A stretch of DNA of 63,511 bases from Megamonas sp. UBA1796 (GTDB lineage: Bacteria > Bacillota > Negativicutes > Selenomonadales > Selenomonadaceae). The notes beneath the pieces were generated by a model that saw only the letters and a list, made by a program, of their open reading frames with translations, ran no database searches and was not told the origin of the DNA. This document shows, piece after piece, positions 1 to 8,451 of the stretch. Location: assembly GCA_002319795.1 (NCBI GenBank), contig DCFU01000008.1:32354-95864 (forward strand), given 5' to 3'. Each line of letters opens with the position of its first letter. Position 1 is the first letter of the stretch. A program made the translations under genes and the position numbers.

Positions 1-17
1 GCAGCCTGCTGTTTCAT
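1..17 (-). CDS. 5' end of the next gene after bioWF (partial)
   Basis: An ATG at 15-17 overlaps the stop of the bioWF gene in an ATGA arrangement. It is preceded by AGGAG in the last bioWF codons, so translation is probably coupled. Only five codons (MKQQA) lie in the window. From its position it is probably another biotin synthesis gene, but the sequence is too short to identify. Confidence 0.45.
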
Positions 18-1942
18 TTATCTCCTGTTCTTTCCTTAATAATCGCAGCAATTTTATGAGCTGCAGCTATAAGGTCACTTTCCGTATGTGTTGCCATGAT
101 AGCAGCACGCAGACGTGCACTTCCTTTTTTGACAGTTGGATAACGTATGGCCGTAAGAAAGATGCCCTCCTCAAAAAGCCTTTGAGCAATATCCATAGCT
201 CGTCCTTCATCACCAATCAGAATTGGTATAATAGCCGAGTCAGTTTTAACCGAAATGCCTTCTTCATTCAGTGTCCGGCAAAAGCAGCGCGTGTTGTTCC
301 TCAGACGCACAACGCATTCCGGCTCTGCCGCAAGAACTGACAGTGCCATTTCTGCCGCAGCCAAAGAAGCCGGTGCAAGGCTCGTTGAAAAAATAAAACT
401 GCGGGCCGTATTGCGAAGATAATTGATAAGAAGCTGGCTGCCACAAGCAAAACCGCCTTCACTCGCAAGTGCTTTGCTCAGGGTTCCCATGAGTATGTCA
501 GGACTCTCTTCCAGCCCATAATATTCAACAATGCCATGCCCGGTCCTGCCTATCACGCCAGTCGCATGTGCCTCATCCATCATAGAAAGTAGATGATATT
601 TTTTGGCAAGCTTCATAATCTGCGGCAAATTTGCAATATCGCCATCCATGCTGAATACAGCATCGCTGACAATAAGCCCAGAGGATGGTGCAGCAGAACG
701 AATTCTCGCTTCAAGATCCGCCATGTCGTTATGACGGTATACAATGATCCGGGCCTGACTCAGGCGGCATCCATCAATAATACTTGCATGATTTAGTTCA
801 TCGCTGAAAATAACAGAGTGTTTGGTTCCTAAGGCCGAAATAATACCCAGGTTGGCCATATAGCCCGTGTTGAAAAGCAACGCTGCTTGCTTTTTCTTGA
901 AAGCTGCGAGATGTGTTTCAAGACTTTCATGCAAAAACAAATTACCGGTCGTGAGTCGTGAACCGCCGCTGCCTGTACCGTAACTTGTAACGGCAGAAAT
1001 GGCTGCTGCTTTGACACGAGCCTCATCAATAAGACCGAGATAATTATTTGACGCGAGCATGAGGAGATCCTGTCCTTTAACGGCTATATGCGCACATTGT
1101 GGTGTGTCAATTGTTTTCATTTTACGATAAAGCTTTGCCCGCTGCCGCTGCTCAAGATTTTTTTTAAGAGGCTCCCAGGAATCAGCAGTCCATGCAGCCT
1201 GGGGAGTCGATGGCACGTTTCGTACCAGAACTTTTTTATTTTCCAAATACGAGATACAAGCCGGGACATCTTCATGCGGACCACGATAAAGGAAAATGCG
1301 TCCGCCGTCCGGACATCCCATTGCCTTAAGCCTGGTAATGCGCATATAGCCAATGGATGGTGCAGCAACATAGCCAGTTACGTAGTCCGGGTCATCCGAC
1401 ATGCAAATTTCAGCAATAATATGCGGTGCATGTACCACCTTACTCGCAAGCACGATAGCTTCCTGGAAATGGTTCTTGCAGTCATCCGCCTGTCGGTTTG
1501 GTGTATGCGCAGCATCCATATAAGTTGCACGCAGTCCGCGCTCCTGATCAGGTTCCAAGCGCTCAAGCGTATCTGCATCCAGCAACATTGCACCACGCAT
1601 CGCATAAGTATTTTTAAATTCATGCATAATAGCTGCAGCATTCTGGATACCGAGCTTGTTAAGGAACTTGCAGATAGCCTGCTGCCCATCTTCCGGAGTC
1701 GCCGCATGAAACGTCGAAACTGGTAAGGCATCAATATAGGTAATTTCATCCGGCTCTGTAGCCTCGATTTTCAAATTGATAAAATCAGCCCGCCCTTTCG
1801 CGTGATGAAGTGCGCGTGATAAAAGAGCCGCAGCATTCTCTCCCAGTTCTTTTTCCGCCAAAATTTTTTCCGCACCCGATATATGCTGATTCTGTCCATT
1901 TTCCTGTCTGCTTGCACGCATCTTCATACTGTATAGTACCAT
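14..1942 (-). CDS. bioWF: Fused 6-carboxyhexanoate-CoA ligase / 8-amino-7-oxononanoate synthase (BioW-BioF)
   Basis: This is a two-step biotin synthesis enzyme. Residues 1-250 are BioW-like (start YSMKMRAS, then HISGAEKI), which activates pimelate to pimeloyl-CoA with ATP. Residues 270-646 are BioF-like, a PLP enzyme condensing pimeloyl-CoA with alanine to 8-amino-7-oxononanoate. The BioF part has SYGTGSGGSR, DELNHAS, MDEAHATG and the PLP lysine in GTLSKA (about residue 494). The two proteins are usually separate, so the fusion suggests direct handover of pimeloyl-CoA. An upstream ATG at 1954 touches the GAGGAG ribosome site; the start at 1942 fits BioW better, though its spacing of 12 is long. 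A BirA-type operator overlaps the promoter. Dependence on pimelate rather than BioC/BioH is inferred. Confidence 0.93.
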   Translation of the reverse strand: MVLYSMKMRASRQENGQNQHISGAEKILAEKELGENAAALLSRALHHAKGRADFINLKIEATEPDEITYIDALPVSTFHAATPEDGQQAICKFLNKLGIQNAAAIMHEFKNTYAMRGAMLLDADTLERLEPDQERGLRATYMDAAHTPNRQADDCKNHFQEAIVLASKVVHAPHIIAEICMSDDPDYVTGYVAAPSIGYMRITRLKAMGCPDGGRIFLYRGPHEDVPACISYLENKKVLVRNVPSTPQAAWTADSWEPLKKNLEQRQRAKLYRKMKTIDTPQCAHIAVKGQDLLMLASNNYLGLIDEARVKAAAISAVTSYGTGSGGSRLTTGNLFLHESLETHLAAFKKKQAALLFNTGYMANLGIISALGTKHSVIFSDELNHASIIDGCRLSQARIIVYRHNDMADLEARIRSAAPSSGLIVSDAVFSMDGDIANLPQIMKLAKKYHLLSMMDEAHATGVIGRTGHGIVEYYGLEESPDILMGTLSKALASEGGFACGSQLLINYLRNTARSFIFSTSLAPASLAAAEMALSVLAAEPECVVRLRNNTRCFCRTLNEEGISVKTDSAIIPILIGDEGRAMDIAQRLFEEGIFLTAIRYPTVKKGSARLRAAIMATHTESDLIAAAHKIAAIIKERTGDK

Positions 1943-1982
1943 AGCTGACTGCATCTCCTCGGAGTTTTTATGTGTTTTTTAC

Positions 1983-2036
1983 ATCATACGCACTCTAGTA
2001 TAAATTGTCAACCTTTTATAGATTTATAGTTTACAA
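1983..2036 (-). promoter_or_regulatory. bioWF promoter with overlapping BirA-type operator
   Basis: On the minus strand TTGACA (2006-2011) and TATGAT (1983-1988) are 17 bases apart, a near-consensus sigma-70 promoter. An inverted repeat, TTGTCAACC (2005-2013) and AGTTTACAA (2028-2036) with a 14-base spacer, covers the -35 box. It has the half-site sequence and spacing of known BirA operators. Biotin-bound BirA would block RNA polymerase here. Confidence 0.85.
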
Positions 2037-2099
2037 TATAAAATCACGCTGGCTTTCAATATATGAATTCGTGTATACATTATATAATATAATTTCATC

Positions 2100-2165
2100 T
2101 TTACATTTTGCCAGAAAAGTAGTATTCTCCTTATTGTCAACTATATAAATAATATAAGTTAACGA
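2100..2165 (+). promoter_or_regulatory. Promoter and second BirA-type operator for the divergent membrane gene
   Basis: TTTACA (2100-2105) and TATTCT (2123-2128) are 17 bases apart. Just downstream, TTGTCAACT (2134-2142) and AGTTAACGA (2157-2165) form a second BirA-type inverted repeat with the same 14-base spacer as the bioWF operator. It lies across the expected transcription start, and an AAGGAGG ribosome site follows at 2167-2173. Confidence 0.8.
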
Positions 2166-2178
2166 TAAGGAGGATATA

Positions 2179-2679
2179 ATGAACAGAATGTCACCCACTA
2201 TTTTAGCCGAAGTCGCCATACTTGCAGCCATGATTACCATCCTAGGTGCTATAAAGATACCCAGCCTGTTGCCAGGTTTGGAGTTTCAGCTTTCAGCCCC
2301 TTTGGCTGTTGCCATTTGCGCAGCATTTGGATTTAAGAAGTATATCATTGCCGGTATTTTATCAAGCAGTATTGGACTCATTCTCGGCACACATAATCTG
2401 CTTAACGTAGCAATCGCTATGCAGTTCCGGTTAATTGTCGGCCTGGTTCTCGCTTTAGGTGGACGCCGGTTGCTTTTTATCATGATTTCGGGGCCAATTG
2501 CCTCTTTCATTGCTCGTATTACATTAAGTATGTTCATCGGTAAAGCAGCCTTGGCTTTGGTATTAGCAGCTTTGCCAGGCATGATTTTTACGATGATCGG
2601 TGCTCCATTTATGACAAAACTCTTGATGAAAATACAAATTCTGCGTGGTGTGCCGTCTATACAAAGCAGGGAGCATTGA
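2179..2679 (+). CDS. Small integral membrane protein, candidate biotin-precursor (pimelate) or biotin transporter
   Basis: The protein has 166 residues, with about five hydrophobic segments and few charges, the size and look of an S component of ECF vitamin transporters. I do not recognise clear BioY signatures. It diverges from bioWF and has its own BirA-type operator, which makes a biotin-related substrate likely. Some bacilli carry a membrane gene, bioX, beside bioWF, proposed to take up pimelate; that role is a reasonable guess here because BioW needs free pimelate. No ECF ATPase genes are nearby. The start is set by AAGGAGG five bases upstream of ATG. Confidence 0.7.
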   Translation: MNRMSPTILAEVAILAAMITILGAIKIPSLLPGLEFQLSAPLAVAICAAFGFKKYIIAGILSSSIGLILGTHNLLNVAIAMQFRLIVGLVLALGGRRLLFIMISGPIASFIARITLSMFIGKAALALVLAALPGMIFTMIGAPFMTKLLMKIQILRGVPSIQSREH

Positions 2680-2811
2680 ATCCCATTTAGGACCTTACAG
2701 CTTATAGATGCTTCGTGCCTGTGAAATTGTGTTTATACGATTGTTTTTTCACATACCAGAATACATTCGCCTTGCTTAATCGGTATACTGTTGTACCGGC
2801 AGTCTCGTATA

Positions 2812-3591
2812 CTATTTTCTAAAATTTGACAAGCAATTATCTAATGCATTATTGTACAGAAGTAAATCTGCCCCCACAGCTACAAAGTTTGCGCCCCAAG
2901 CAATAAATTTCTTAGCCGTGGGAACATCAACGGCTAATGTTCCTGCTGCTTTGCCCAATTGACGCACTCTTTTTACACAGCGTTCCATGGTCTCCATCAC
3001 TTCCGGTACACTGGCATCACCATAATATCCCATATCTGTGGATAAATCAGCCGGGCCAAAGAATACACCATCTACACCACATACCTGCGTGATCTCATCT
3101 AAATTTTCAACACCCTTGCGGCTTTCCACCTGGACTAAAAGACAAAGGTTTTCCTCGCAATAATGCATATAGTCCGGCAAACGGTTCCATCGGCCCGAGC
3201 GGGCTACACTCGCCCCCACTCCACGATACCCTTTTGGCGCATAACACATGGATTTATAAACTTCCTCAGCTTGTTGAGCAGATTCTACCATAGGAATCAG
3301 CAAAGTCTGTGCTCCCAGGTCAAGCACCTGCTTAATATTAGCACGTGTCCCTTCTAATGGCCGGACTACCCCATGACTATGATAAGGTTCTATCGCTTGC
3401 AATTGGCCGAGTATAGTCTGCGCAGTATTTGGCGCATGTTCTCCGTCAAACAGCAGCCAGTCATATCCTGATGTAGCTGCTATCTCCGCCATAACAGGTG
3501 CAGCACTATTCATCCAAAGCCCTAATTGCAATTCATTGTTTTTTATGGCACTTTTAAACGGATTATGTAAAATTTCCTTATTTAATTTCAT
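2812..3591 (-). CDS. rhmA: 2-keto-3-deoxy-L-rhamnonate aldolase (HpcH/HpaI family)
   Basis: A class II aldolase of the HpcH/HpaI family, about 259 residues. It shows LLFDGEHAPN near the N-terminus, the substrate loop around VESAQQAEEVYK, YRGVGASVAR, VQVESRKGVEN (metal-binding Glu) and VFFGPADLS (metal-binding Asp). These match RhmA/YfaU, which splits 2-keto-3-deoxy-L-rhamnonate into pyruvate and L-lactaldehyde. It follows the dehydratase that makes this substrate, which supports the call over other HpaI aldolases. The start at 3591 (MKLNKE) has GAGGAG upstream; a longer frame to 3684 would overlap the previous gene and lacks a good site. Confidence 0.88.
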   Translation of the reverse strand: MKLNKEILHNPFKSAIKNNELQLGLWMNSAAPVMAEIAATSGYDWLLFDGEHAPNTAQTILGQLQAIEPYHSHGVVRPLEGTRANIKQVLDLGAQTLLIPMVESAQQAEEVYKSMCYAPKGYRGVGASVARSGRWNRLPDYMHYCEENLCLLVQVESRKGVENLDEITQVCGVDGVFFGPADLSTDMGYYGDASVPEVMETMERCVKRVRQLGKAAGTLAVDVPTAKKFIAWGANFVAVGADLLLYNNALDNCLSNFRK

Positions 3592-3653
3592 CCCATATAC
3601 TCCTCTTTTTAAGAAGGGAACTGTAAATTTGCAGTTCCCTTCTTTATATGCAG

Positions 3654-4859
3654 TTAATGTGTAAATGGCCGCTTCATTGTACATTTACGATTTAGTTCAA
3701 CCCCAAAGCCAGGTTTGGATAGCATTTCTTTGCTGATCCGCCCATTAACCGGAACCGGTTCATCTATAAGTATTGGGTCAAATTGCGGACGCAGTGTAGA
3801 ACAATCGGGGCTTGTCATTAAAAATTCGCTAAATGGTGTGTTTGTAAACGTGATAACCGCATGATGAGAATATACCGATGAACCATGCGGCACCACCAAT
3901 TGTCCTTTTGCTTTCGCAATAGCCGCAATTTCACACAATGTTGTTAAACCGCCACACCAACCAACATCCGGCTGCATAATATCAATGCCTGTCTGTGACA
4001 ACGTCATAAAGGATTGCAATGTCCCATGATGTTCACCGGTCGTAACCATCATACCGGCTGGTACACTCTGTTTCAGTATCTTATAATTATCAAATTGCTG
4101 TGGTGGAAAGCATTCTTCAATCCACTTCAGATTATATGGTGCACACGCCATTGCAAGCTTTGTAGCGTAGTTCACATCCTGACTCATCCAGCAATCCAGC
4201 ATCAGCCAAAAATCCGGTCCACATAGTTCTCTAAAATGCTTTACCATTTCGGAATCCTTACGAACCCCTTCATCCCCATCATGAGGACCCCAATGCGTTG
4301 GCATTTTCCCACCTATAAAACCCATCTTTTGAGCTAAATCTGGTCTGGCTCCTGTAGCATAAAATTTTATTTCATCGCGGACTGCTCCTCCTAGAAGTTC
4401 GAATACCGGAAGACCAATGACTTTGCCAAACAAATCCCAAAGCGCCAAATCAACACAGGAGATCGTATTCATTACCACTCCGCCACCTCCAGCATAGTAC
4501 ATTGACGAATTTAACATCTGATCATGCATCAGCTTAATATCTGACACACTCTTCCCTTCGATAAAACGATTTAAATGGTTTTCTACAATGAAACAGCCAA
4601 TTTCTCCACCAGTAGAAATTGCAAACCCTGTTGCACCGTTATCTGCTTCAACTTCAACAATCAAAGTTCCCAAAACATTAATGCCAAACGATTGGCGTGA
4701 CTGTTCATATTCTTTATATTTGCTCATCGGTGTCGCAATATGATCATCAATCCAGTGATTGCCTCCCTGATCATGATAGTCTCCACCGCCGCTGCCTTTC
4801 TTTGCAGTGGCTCCTCCCATAAAATACGCTCTGATTTCTTTGATTTTTGGTAAACTCAT
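3654..4859 (-). CDS. rhmD: L-rhamnonate dehydratase (enolase superfamily)
   Basis: A 401-residue mandelate-racemase-type enolase family protein, close to the usual RhmD length (about 405). Diagnostic stretches are GGDYHDQGGNHWIDDHIATP near the N-terminus, the metal ligands in MLDCWM, WIEECFPP and TTGEHHG, and the His in VVPHGSSVYSHH. It removes water from L-rhamnonate to give 2-keto-3-deoxy-L-rhamnonate for the aldolase next to it. It is the first gene of a two-gene operon, and a palindromic operator lies 35-52 bases upstream. No L-rhamnose dehydrogenase or lactonase gene is visible here, so rhamnonate may be taken up or made elsewhere. Confidence 0.93.
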   Translation of the reverse strand: MSLPKIKEIRAYFMGGATAKKGSGGGDYHDQGGNHWIDDHIATPMSKYKEYEQSRQSFGINVLGTLIVEVEADNGATGFAISTGGEIGCFIVENHLNRFIEGKSVSDIKLMHDQMLNSSMYYAGGGGVVMNTISCVDLALWDLFGKVIGLPVFELLGGAVRDEIKFYATGARPDLAQKMGFIGGKMPTHWGPHDGDEGVRKDSEMVKHFRELCGPDFWLMLDCWMSQDVNYATKLAMACAPYNLKWIEECFPPQQFDNYKILKQSVPAGMMVTTGEHHGTLQSFMTLSQTGIDIMQPDVGWCGGLTTLCEIAAIAKAKGQLVVPHGSSVYSHHAVITFTNTPFSEFLMTSPDCSTLRPQFDPILIDEPVPVNGRISKEMLSKPGFGVELNRKCTMKRPFTH

Positions 4860-4893
4860 ATATAGCCCTCCTATAAAATTATTATATTATCTA

Positions 4894-4911
4894 AATTCGC
4901 ATATGCGAATT
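4894..4911. promoter_or_regulatory. Palindromic operator upstream of rhmD, probably for the IclR regulator
   Basis: AATTCGCATATGCGAATT is a perfect 18-base palindrome between rhmD and the IclR-family gene. A near copy (AATTCGTATTTGTGAATC) lies upstream of the regulator itself. The shared sequence at both likely targets points to IclR binding. Confidence 0.7.
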
Positions 4912-5039
4912 CGATTCAGTGCTTTTGTCATAAAATATAACGCTATAAGTATTCGAAATCTTGTAAATATATTATATTTCCCATACATATCCTACAGTTT
5001 TTTATCTCACTATATTTTTATATGATACAACCTGGCTTT

Positions 5040-5834
5040 CTACCAAGCTGCATCATATAAAAAATCTTTTTGGAATCCCATTTTATGAGAAATTTCAAGC
5101 CCGACATGAATTAATTTATTGCTATATTCCATAATGCGTCTCTGATCCATTTTTAAATAAATAGCGGCGACACTAATAGCAGCTACCGCTCTCCCATTTG
5201 CTCCATAGATAGGCACTGCTACACAAAATATCTCATCTTCTCTCTCCCGATTATCAATTGCAAAGCCACGTTTTCTCGTCTCTTTTAATTCCCTCTTTAA
5301 GTCTTCTAAATTTGTAATAGTCGTTTCCGTATAACTTTCACTCCGATTACACATATCCCAGATCTTTGAAACCTGCGCATCCTTGTATGTTGCCAAAATC
5401 GCTTTACCAAGGCCTGTACAGTGAATAGGCCTTCTCATCCCAATCCCTGCCGCAGTCGTCAAAGAAGAAATCCCTTTCTCCACCCGGTCCAGATAAACAA
5501 CATCGCCATCATTTTCACTGCCCAGAAAAATAGTTTCTTTAATATCATCACTTAATTTTTCCAAATATGGTTTTGATATTTTATACAAATCAGCTCCCTG
5601 AAGCACTGTACAGCCTAACTCAAACATTTTCATACTGAGTTTAAATGTCTTAAGCAATTCATTATCGAACTCTACAACACCTTTTTGCATTAATGTATAA
5701 ATCAATTCAAACGTGCTGCTTTTAGGAATACCCAGCGCTTCACTAATACTCAATTGTGTTAATGGTTGCTTGCTTGTTGATAGCAACGCCAGTATATCTA
5801 TTGCTCTGGAAGCAGACTTATTAACCTTATCCAT
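5040..5834 (-). CDS. IclR-family transcriptional regulator of rhamnonate use
   Basis: 264 residues. The N-terminal winged helix-turn-helix (about 8-65) includes AIDILALLS and ISEALGIPKSSTFELIYTL. The C-terminal IclR effector domain includes GIGMRRPIHCTGLGKAILA, DNRERED and CVAVPIYGANGRAVAAISV. It sits upstream of rhmD on the same strand with its own near-copy of the rhmD operator, so local control and autoregulation are likely. The effector is inferred to be L-rhamnonate or a breakdown product. Confidence 0.9.
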   Translation of the reverse strand: MDKVNKSASRAIDILALLSTSKQPLTQLSISEALGIPKSSTFELIYTLMQKGVVEFDNELLKTFKLSMKMFELGCTVLQGADLYKISKPYLEKLSDDIKETIFLGSENDGDVVYLDRVEKGISSLTTAAGIGMRRPIHCTGLGKAILATYKDAQVSKIWDMCNRSESYTETTITNLEDLKRELKETRKRGFAIDNREREDEIFCVAVPIYGANGRAVAAISVAAIYLKMDQRRIMEYSNKLIHVGLEISHKMGFQKDFLYDAAW

Positions 5835-5853
5835 AGAAAATCACCACTTATGT

Positions 5854-5871
5854 AATTCGTATTTGTGAATC
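5854..5871. promoter_or_regulatory. Second IclR-type operator, upstream of the regulator
   Basis: AATTCGTATTTGTGAATC is an imperfect palindrome and matches the perfect 18-base palindrome before rhmD at most positions. It lies 20 bases before the regulator's start codon, which suggests autorepression. Confidence 0.55.
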
Positions 5872-6253
5872 AAATTCATAATATAGATTTTTAACAAGCT
5901 CATATTAACATAAACAAAAAACGATGTCAATGCGCCAATTTAAAAATAATTTATATTTCATTGAATTTTATTTATCTTTGTTAGATATTTTAAATTATCA
6001 TGAACGCTCTTACATAGCTTTTACAAAACAAGTATTTAATAACAATGTATATCGTATATATAAAAGACAAAATCATTGCAGCATATCGGTAACATCTGGT
6101 TATAAAAAATAAGGATATCAAGCAGAATTTTTATAAAACACCTGCTCAATACCCTCTTTTTTAATATTTTATGTCCGCCTATAGCAGCGGTTAAGTTGTA
6201 CCATAATTGCCTCGATATCCGCAATAAGTGCCTTTATCTGGAGCCAGGCTTTT
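5872..6253. other. AT-rich non-coding stretch
   Basis: About 380 bases with only short frames lacking ribosome sites. It must hold the regulator's promoter at its left end and the 3' end of the membrane-protein operon at its right end. I see no convincing terminator or RNA structure. Confidence 0.5.
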
Positions 6254-6535
6254 CTATTCCGGCATATACTGCAGGGAAAAAATCAGCAGATACCCTACAA
6301 GGCCTATACTACAGAACAGCCAGAAGCTTACCACAACGCCCTGCCATTTTCGCGGGACCCCAAAGTTGCAGGCCTCGCCAAGAAAACCTCGCCGAGTGAA
6401 AATATTTGAGTTCTCTCTTTTCTTGAACCACGCGGCTTTGCGTTCTTTTCCCAACATCGCAGCTGTAAAATATATAATACCCAGCGCTATAAAAAAAGAT
6501 AGCAATACTCTTATAGTCATTTTGCTTTCCAGCAT
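6254..6535 (-). CDS. Small membrane protein of unknown function
   Basis: 93 residues with two hydrophobic helices (about 7-26 and 67-88) separated by a basic loop containing KKRENSNIFTRRGFLGE. GGAGAG lies upstream of the ATG. It is the last gene of the minus-strand run that follows the anion transporter, 27 bases after the next membrane protein. No family recognised. Confidence 0.65.
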   Translation of the reverse strand: MLESKMTIRVLLSFFIALGIIYFTAAMLGKERKAAWFKKRENSNIFTRRGFLGEACNFGVPRKWQGVVVSFWLFCSIGLVGYLLIFSLQYMPE

Positions 6536-6562
6536 ACCGGCCTCTCTCCGTTTCTAAAATAT

Positions 6563-7060
6563 TTAACTTCTTTCTGCCGCCAAATATTTATCTGGCAAAA
6601 GAATTTGCAATTTCTTTATAAAAATATCACTTGTTTTTAAAAGCACCGCATTCTTCTTGCCATTTTTATAAAAAACAATAATACGAATTGGCTGTCCATC
6701 AGCTGAACAATATTGATACTGATATTTTTTCATTCCAGAGTGCCGAAAAAACCGTTTCACATACTGATTGGAATAAGTTTCAATAGCAGCAAAGGGAATT
6801 ACGCACCGCCACGATATTCCTAAAATCTTACTATAAATCAATAGTTCCTCTTCTGTTAAAACATATCTATAGGAAATCCCATACCGCCATATCATCAAAC
6901 CGGAAAACAAAAGAAAATACGCTGCCGCTGTCAAATTCAGTTGTCCAGCAAGGGCTGCTTTGATTTGGAAAGCAACCCATAGGACCAGACAAAAAACTGC
7001 CAGCCACATCCACATCAATTTTTCTTTCTTATAGCCAGAGTACTCTATATATTGTCTCAT
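6563..7060 (-). CDS. Membrane-anchored PH-domain-like protein
   Basis: 165 residues. Two N-terminal helices (about 16-34 and 42-60) are followed by a basic, beta-rich cytoplasmic part with RYVLTEEELLIYSKILG and IPFAAIETYSN. This is the layout of small bacterial PH-domain membrane proteins (YdbS/YcxB type), whose role is mostly unknown. GGCGGTGAG precedes the ATG. It follows the anion transporter by 53 bases, but a link to dicarboxylate metabolism is not shown. Confidence 0.6.
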   Translation of the reverse strand: MRQYIEYSGYKKEKLMWMWLAVFCLVLWVAFQIKAALAGQLNLTAAAYFLLFSGLMIWRYGISYRYVLTEEELLIYSKILGISWRCVIPFAAIETYSNQYVKRFFRHSGMKKYQYQYCSADGQPIRIIVFYKNGKKNAVLLKTSDIFIKKLQILLPDKYLAAERS

Positions 7061-7112
7061 AATCTCACCGCCGCTACGGATAAAATATAAAAAACGTTCA
7101 CGCTTATTTGCA

Positions 7113-8396
7113 TCATTTAGGGAAAAACGGCCATACGATAGGAATGATAATAATAGAAACTATAAAGCACACTACCACTAACCCGCTGCCGGCTTTTACA
7201 TAATCCATAAACCTATAATTTCCCGGACCTAATACCAAGGTATTCGGAGGCGTCCCCACTGGCGTGGCAAACGCACAGGAAGCCGCGACTGCAATTGCCA
7301 TGAGCACAGCATGCGGGCTGGCACCCAGACTTTGTGCAATAGAAATGCCAATCGGTGCAAGCAGTGCGGTTGCTGCTGTATTAGACATAAATTGTGTCAA
7401 TCCGCAAGACAATGCAAACAAAGCAACCGTAACCGTGATTGGCGTAGGACTGCCACCAAGAATTCCGACAACCTGATCCGCAATCAATTTACCAGCACCG
7501 CTTTTATCCATAGCACCAGCAATTGGCATCATGCCAGCAAACAAGAAGATTGTTACCCAGTCAATGCCTGTATAAGCCTGCCGTTCACTCAGGCATTTCG
7601 TAAGCACTAAAAAGATGGCTCCGCAAATAGCTGCCACTTCCAAAGGGAATTGTGGCAAATCCAATGCCATCGCAATAACAACACCAAGCAAAGTAGCCGC
7701 AGTAATCCACATTTTCGAAGTATCGGTCGTTCCTGCCTTGGCTTCCTTCGCCGCGTCTTCATCAATTTCTATATTTAGTGATAAAGTTTCTTTCGGCAGC
7801 AGATATTTGCCGATAAAAACCATATAGGCAATGCCTGCAATCGTAAGAGGTATGCCAATCCAGGCAAACTCAAAAAATCCAAACGGTTCAAATCCTGCAG
7901 CCTTTAATGAGCCTGCCGCAATAATATTTGGTGGTGTTCCTACCAGAGTAATAATACCACCCAAACCAGCGCCAAAAGCCAAAGGCATCAATTGTCTTGA
8001 AGCCGGAATCTTGGCAGCTGCACAAATACTTATAATAACTGGCATTAAAGCAGCCGTTGTTCCTGTATTCGATGAAACAGATGAAATAGCTGCTGCAATA
8101 ATCATCGTCCCTGCCATCAAGCCATTTTCACTTTTTCCAACAACCCGCACAACAGTCTCACCTAATTTTTGTGCCAGCCCCGTATGGAACATAGATGCTC
8201 CGATTACAAACATCCCAGCAAACAAAACAACAGTAGAATTGGAAAGGCCTGAAAAAACCTCTTTCATCGGAATGATTCCGATAATTCCTAAAGTAATGGC
8301 ACCTCCCATAGCTGTAATAGCCAACGGAACAATTTCTGTCACAAAGAGCAGCGCTACAACAGCCAGGACAATAAGCGTAATTACAGCAGATGACAT
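7113..8396 (-). CDS. DASS (SLC13) family anion transporter, probably for C4-dicarboxylates
   Basis: 427 residues with about 11-12 membrane helices. Family marks are the two SNT motifs, VSSNTGTTAALMPV and FMSNTAATALLAPIG, and CAFATPVGTPPNTLVLGPG near the C-terminus. SLC13-type carriers couple Na+ to di- or tricarboxylate uptake. The gene follows mmdB by 55 bases, so it is likely in the decarboxylase operon. Succinate is the expected substrate, since succinate decarboxylation to propionate ends with this Na+ pump; the substrate is inferred. AAAGGGGG precedes the ATG. Confidence 0.88.
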   Translation of the reverse strand: MSSAVITLIVLAVVALLFVTEIVPLAITAMGGAITLGIIGIIPMKEVFSGLSNSTVVLFAGMFVIGASMFHTGLAQKLGETVVRVVGKSENGLMAGTMIIAAAISSVSSNTGTTAALMPVIISICAAAKIPASRQLMPLAFGAGLGGIITLVGTPPNIIAAGSLKAAGFEPFGFFEFAWIGIPLTIAGIAYMVFIGKYLLPKETLSLNIEIDEDAAKEAKAGTTDTSKMWITAATLLGVVIAMALDLPQFPLEVAAICGAIFLVLTKCLSERQAYTGIDWVTIFLFAGMMPIAGAMDKSGAGKLIADQVVGILGGSPTPITVTVALFALSCGLTQFMSNTAATALLAPIGISIAQSLGASPHAVLMAIAVAASCAFATPVGTPPNTLVLGPGNYRFMDYVKAGSGLVVVCFIVSIIIIPIVWPFFPK

Positions 8397-8451
8397 AGTA
8401 TATACCCCCTTTGGTTCGTAATATTTTCATCCTGCTAATGATTGTAAAATC

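Noticed and set aside
2179..2679. Firm BioY call for the small membrane protein
   Set aside because: Regulation points to biotin, but the usual BioY motifs were not recognised, so the name was withheld.
7831..8421. Long plus-strand frame opposite the DASS transporter
   Set aside because: Its composition is the mirror of membrane helices on the other strand; no ribosome site and no family.
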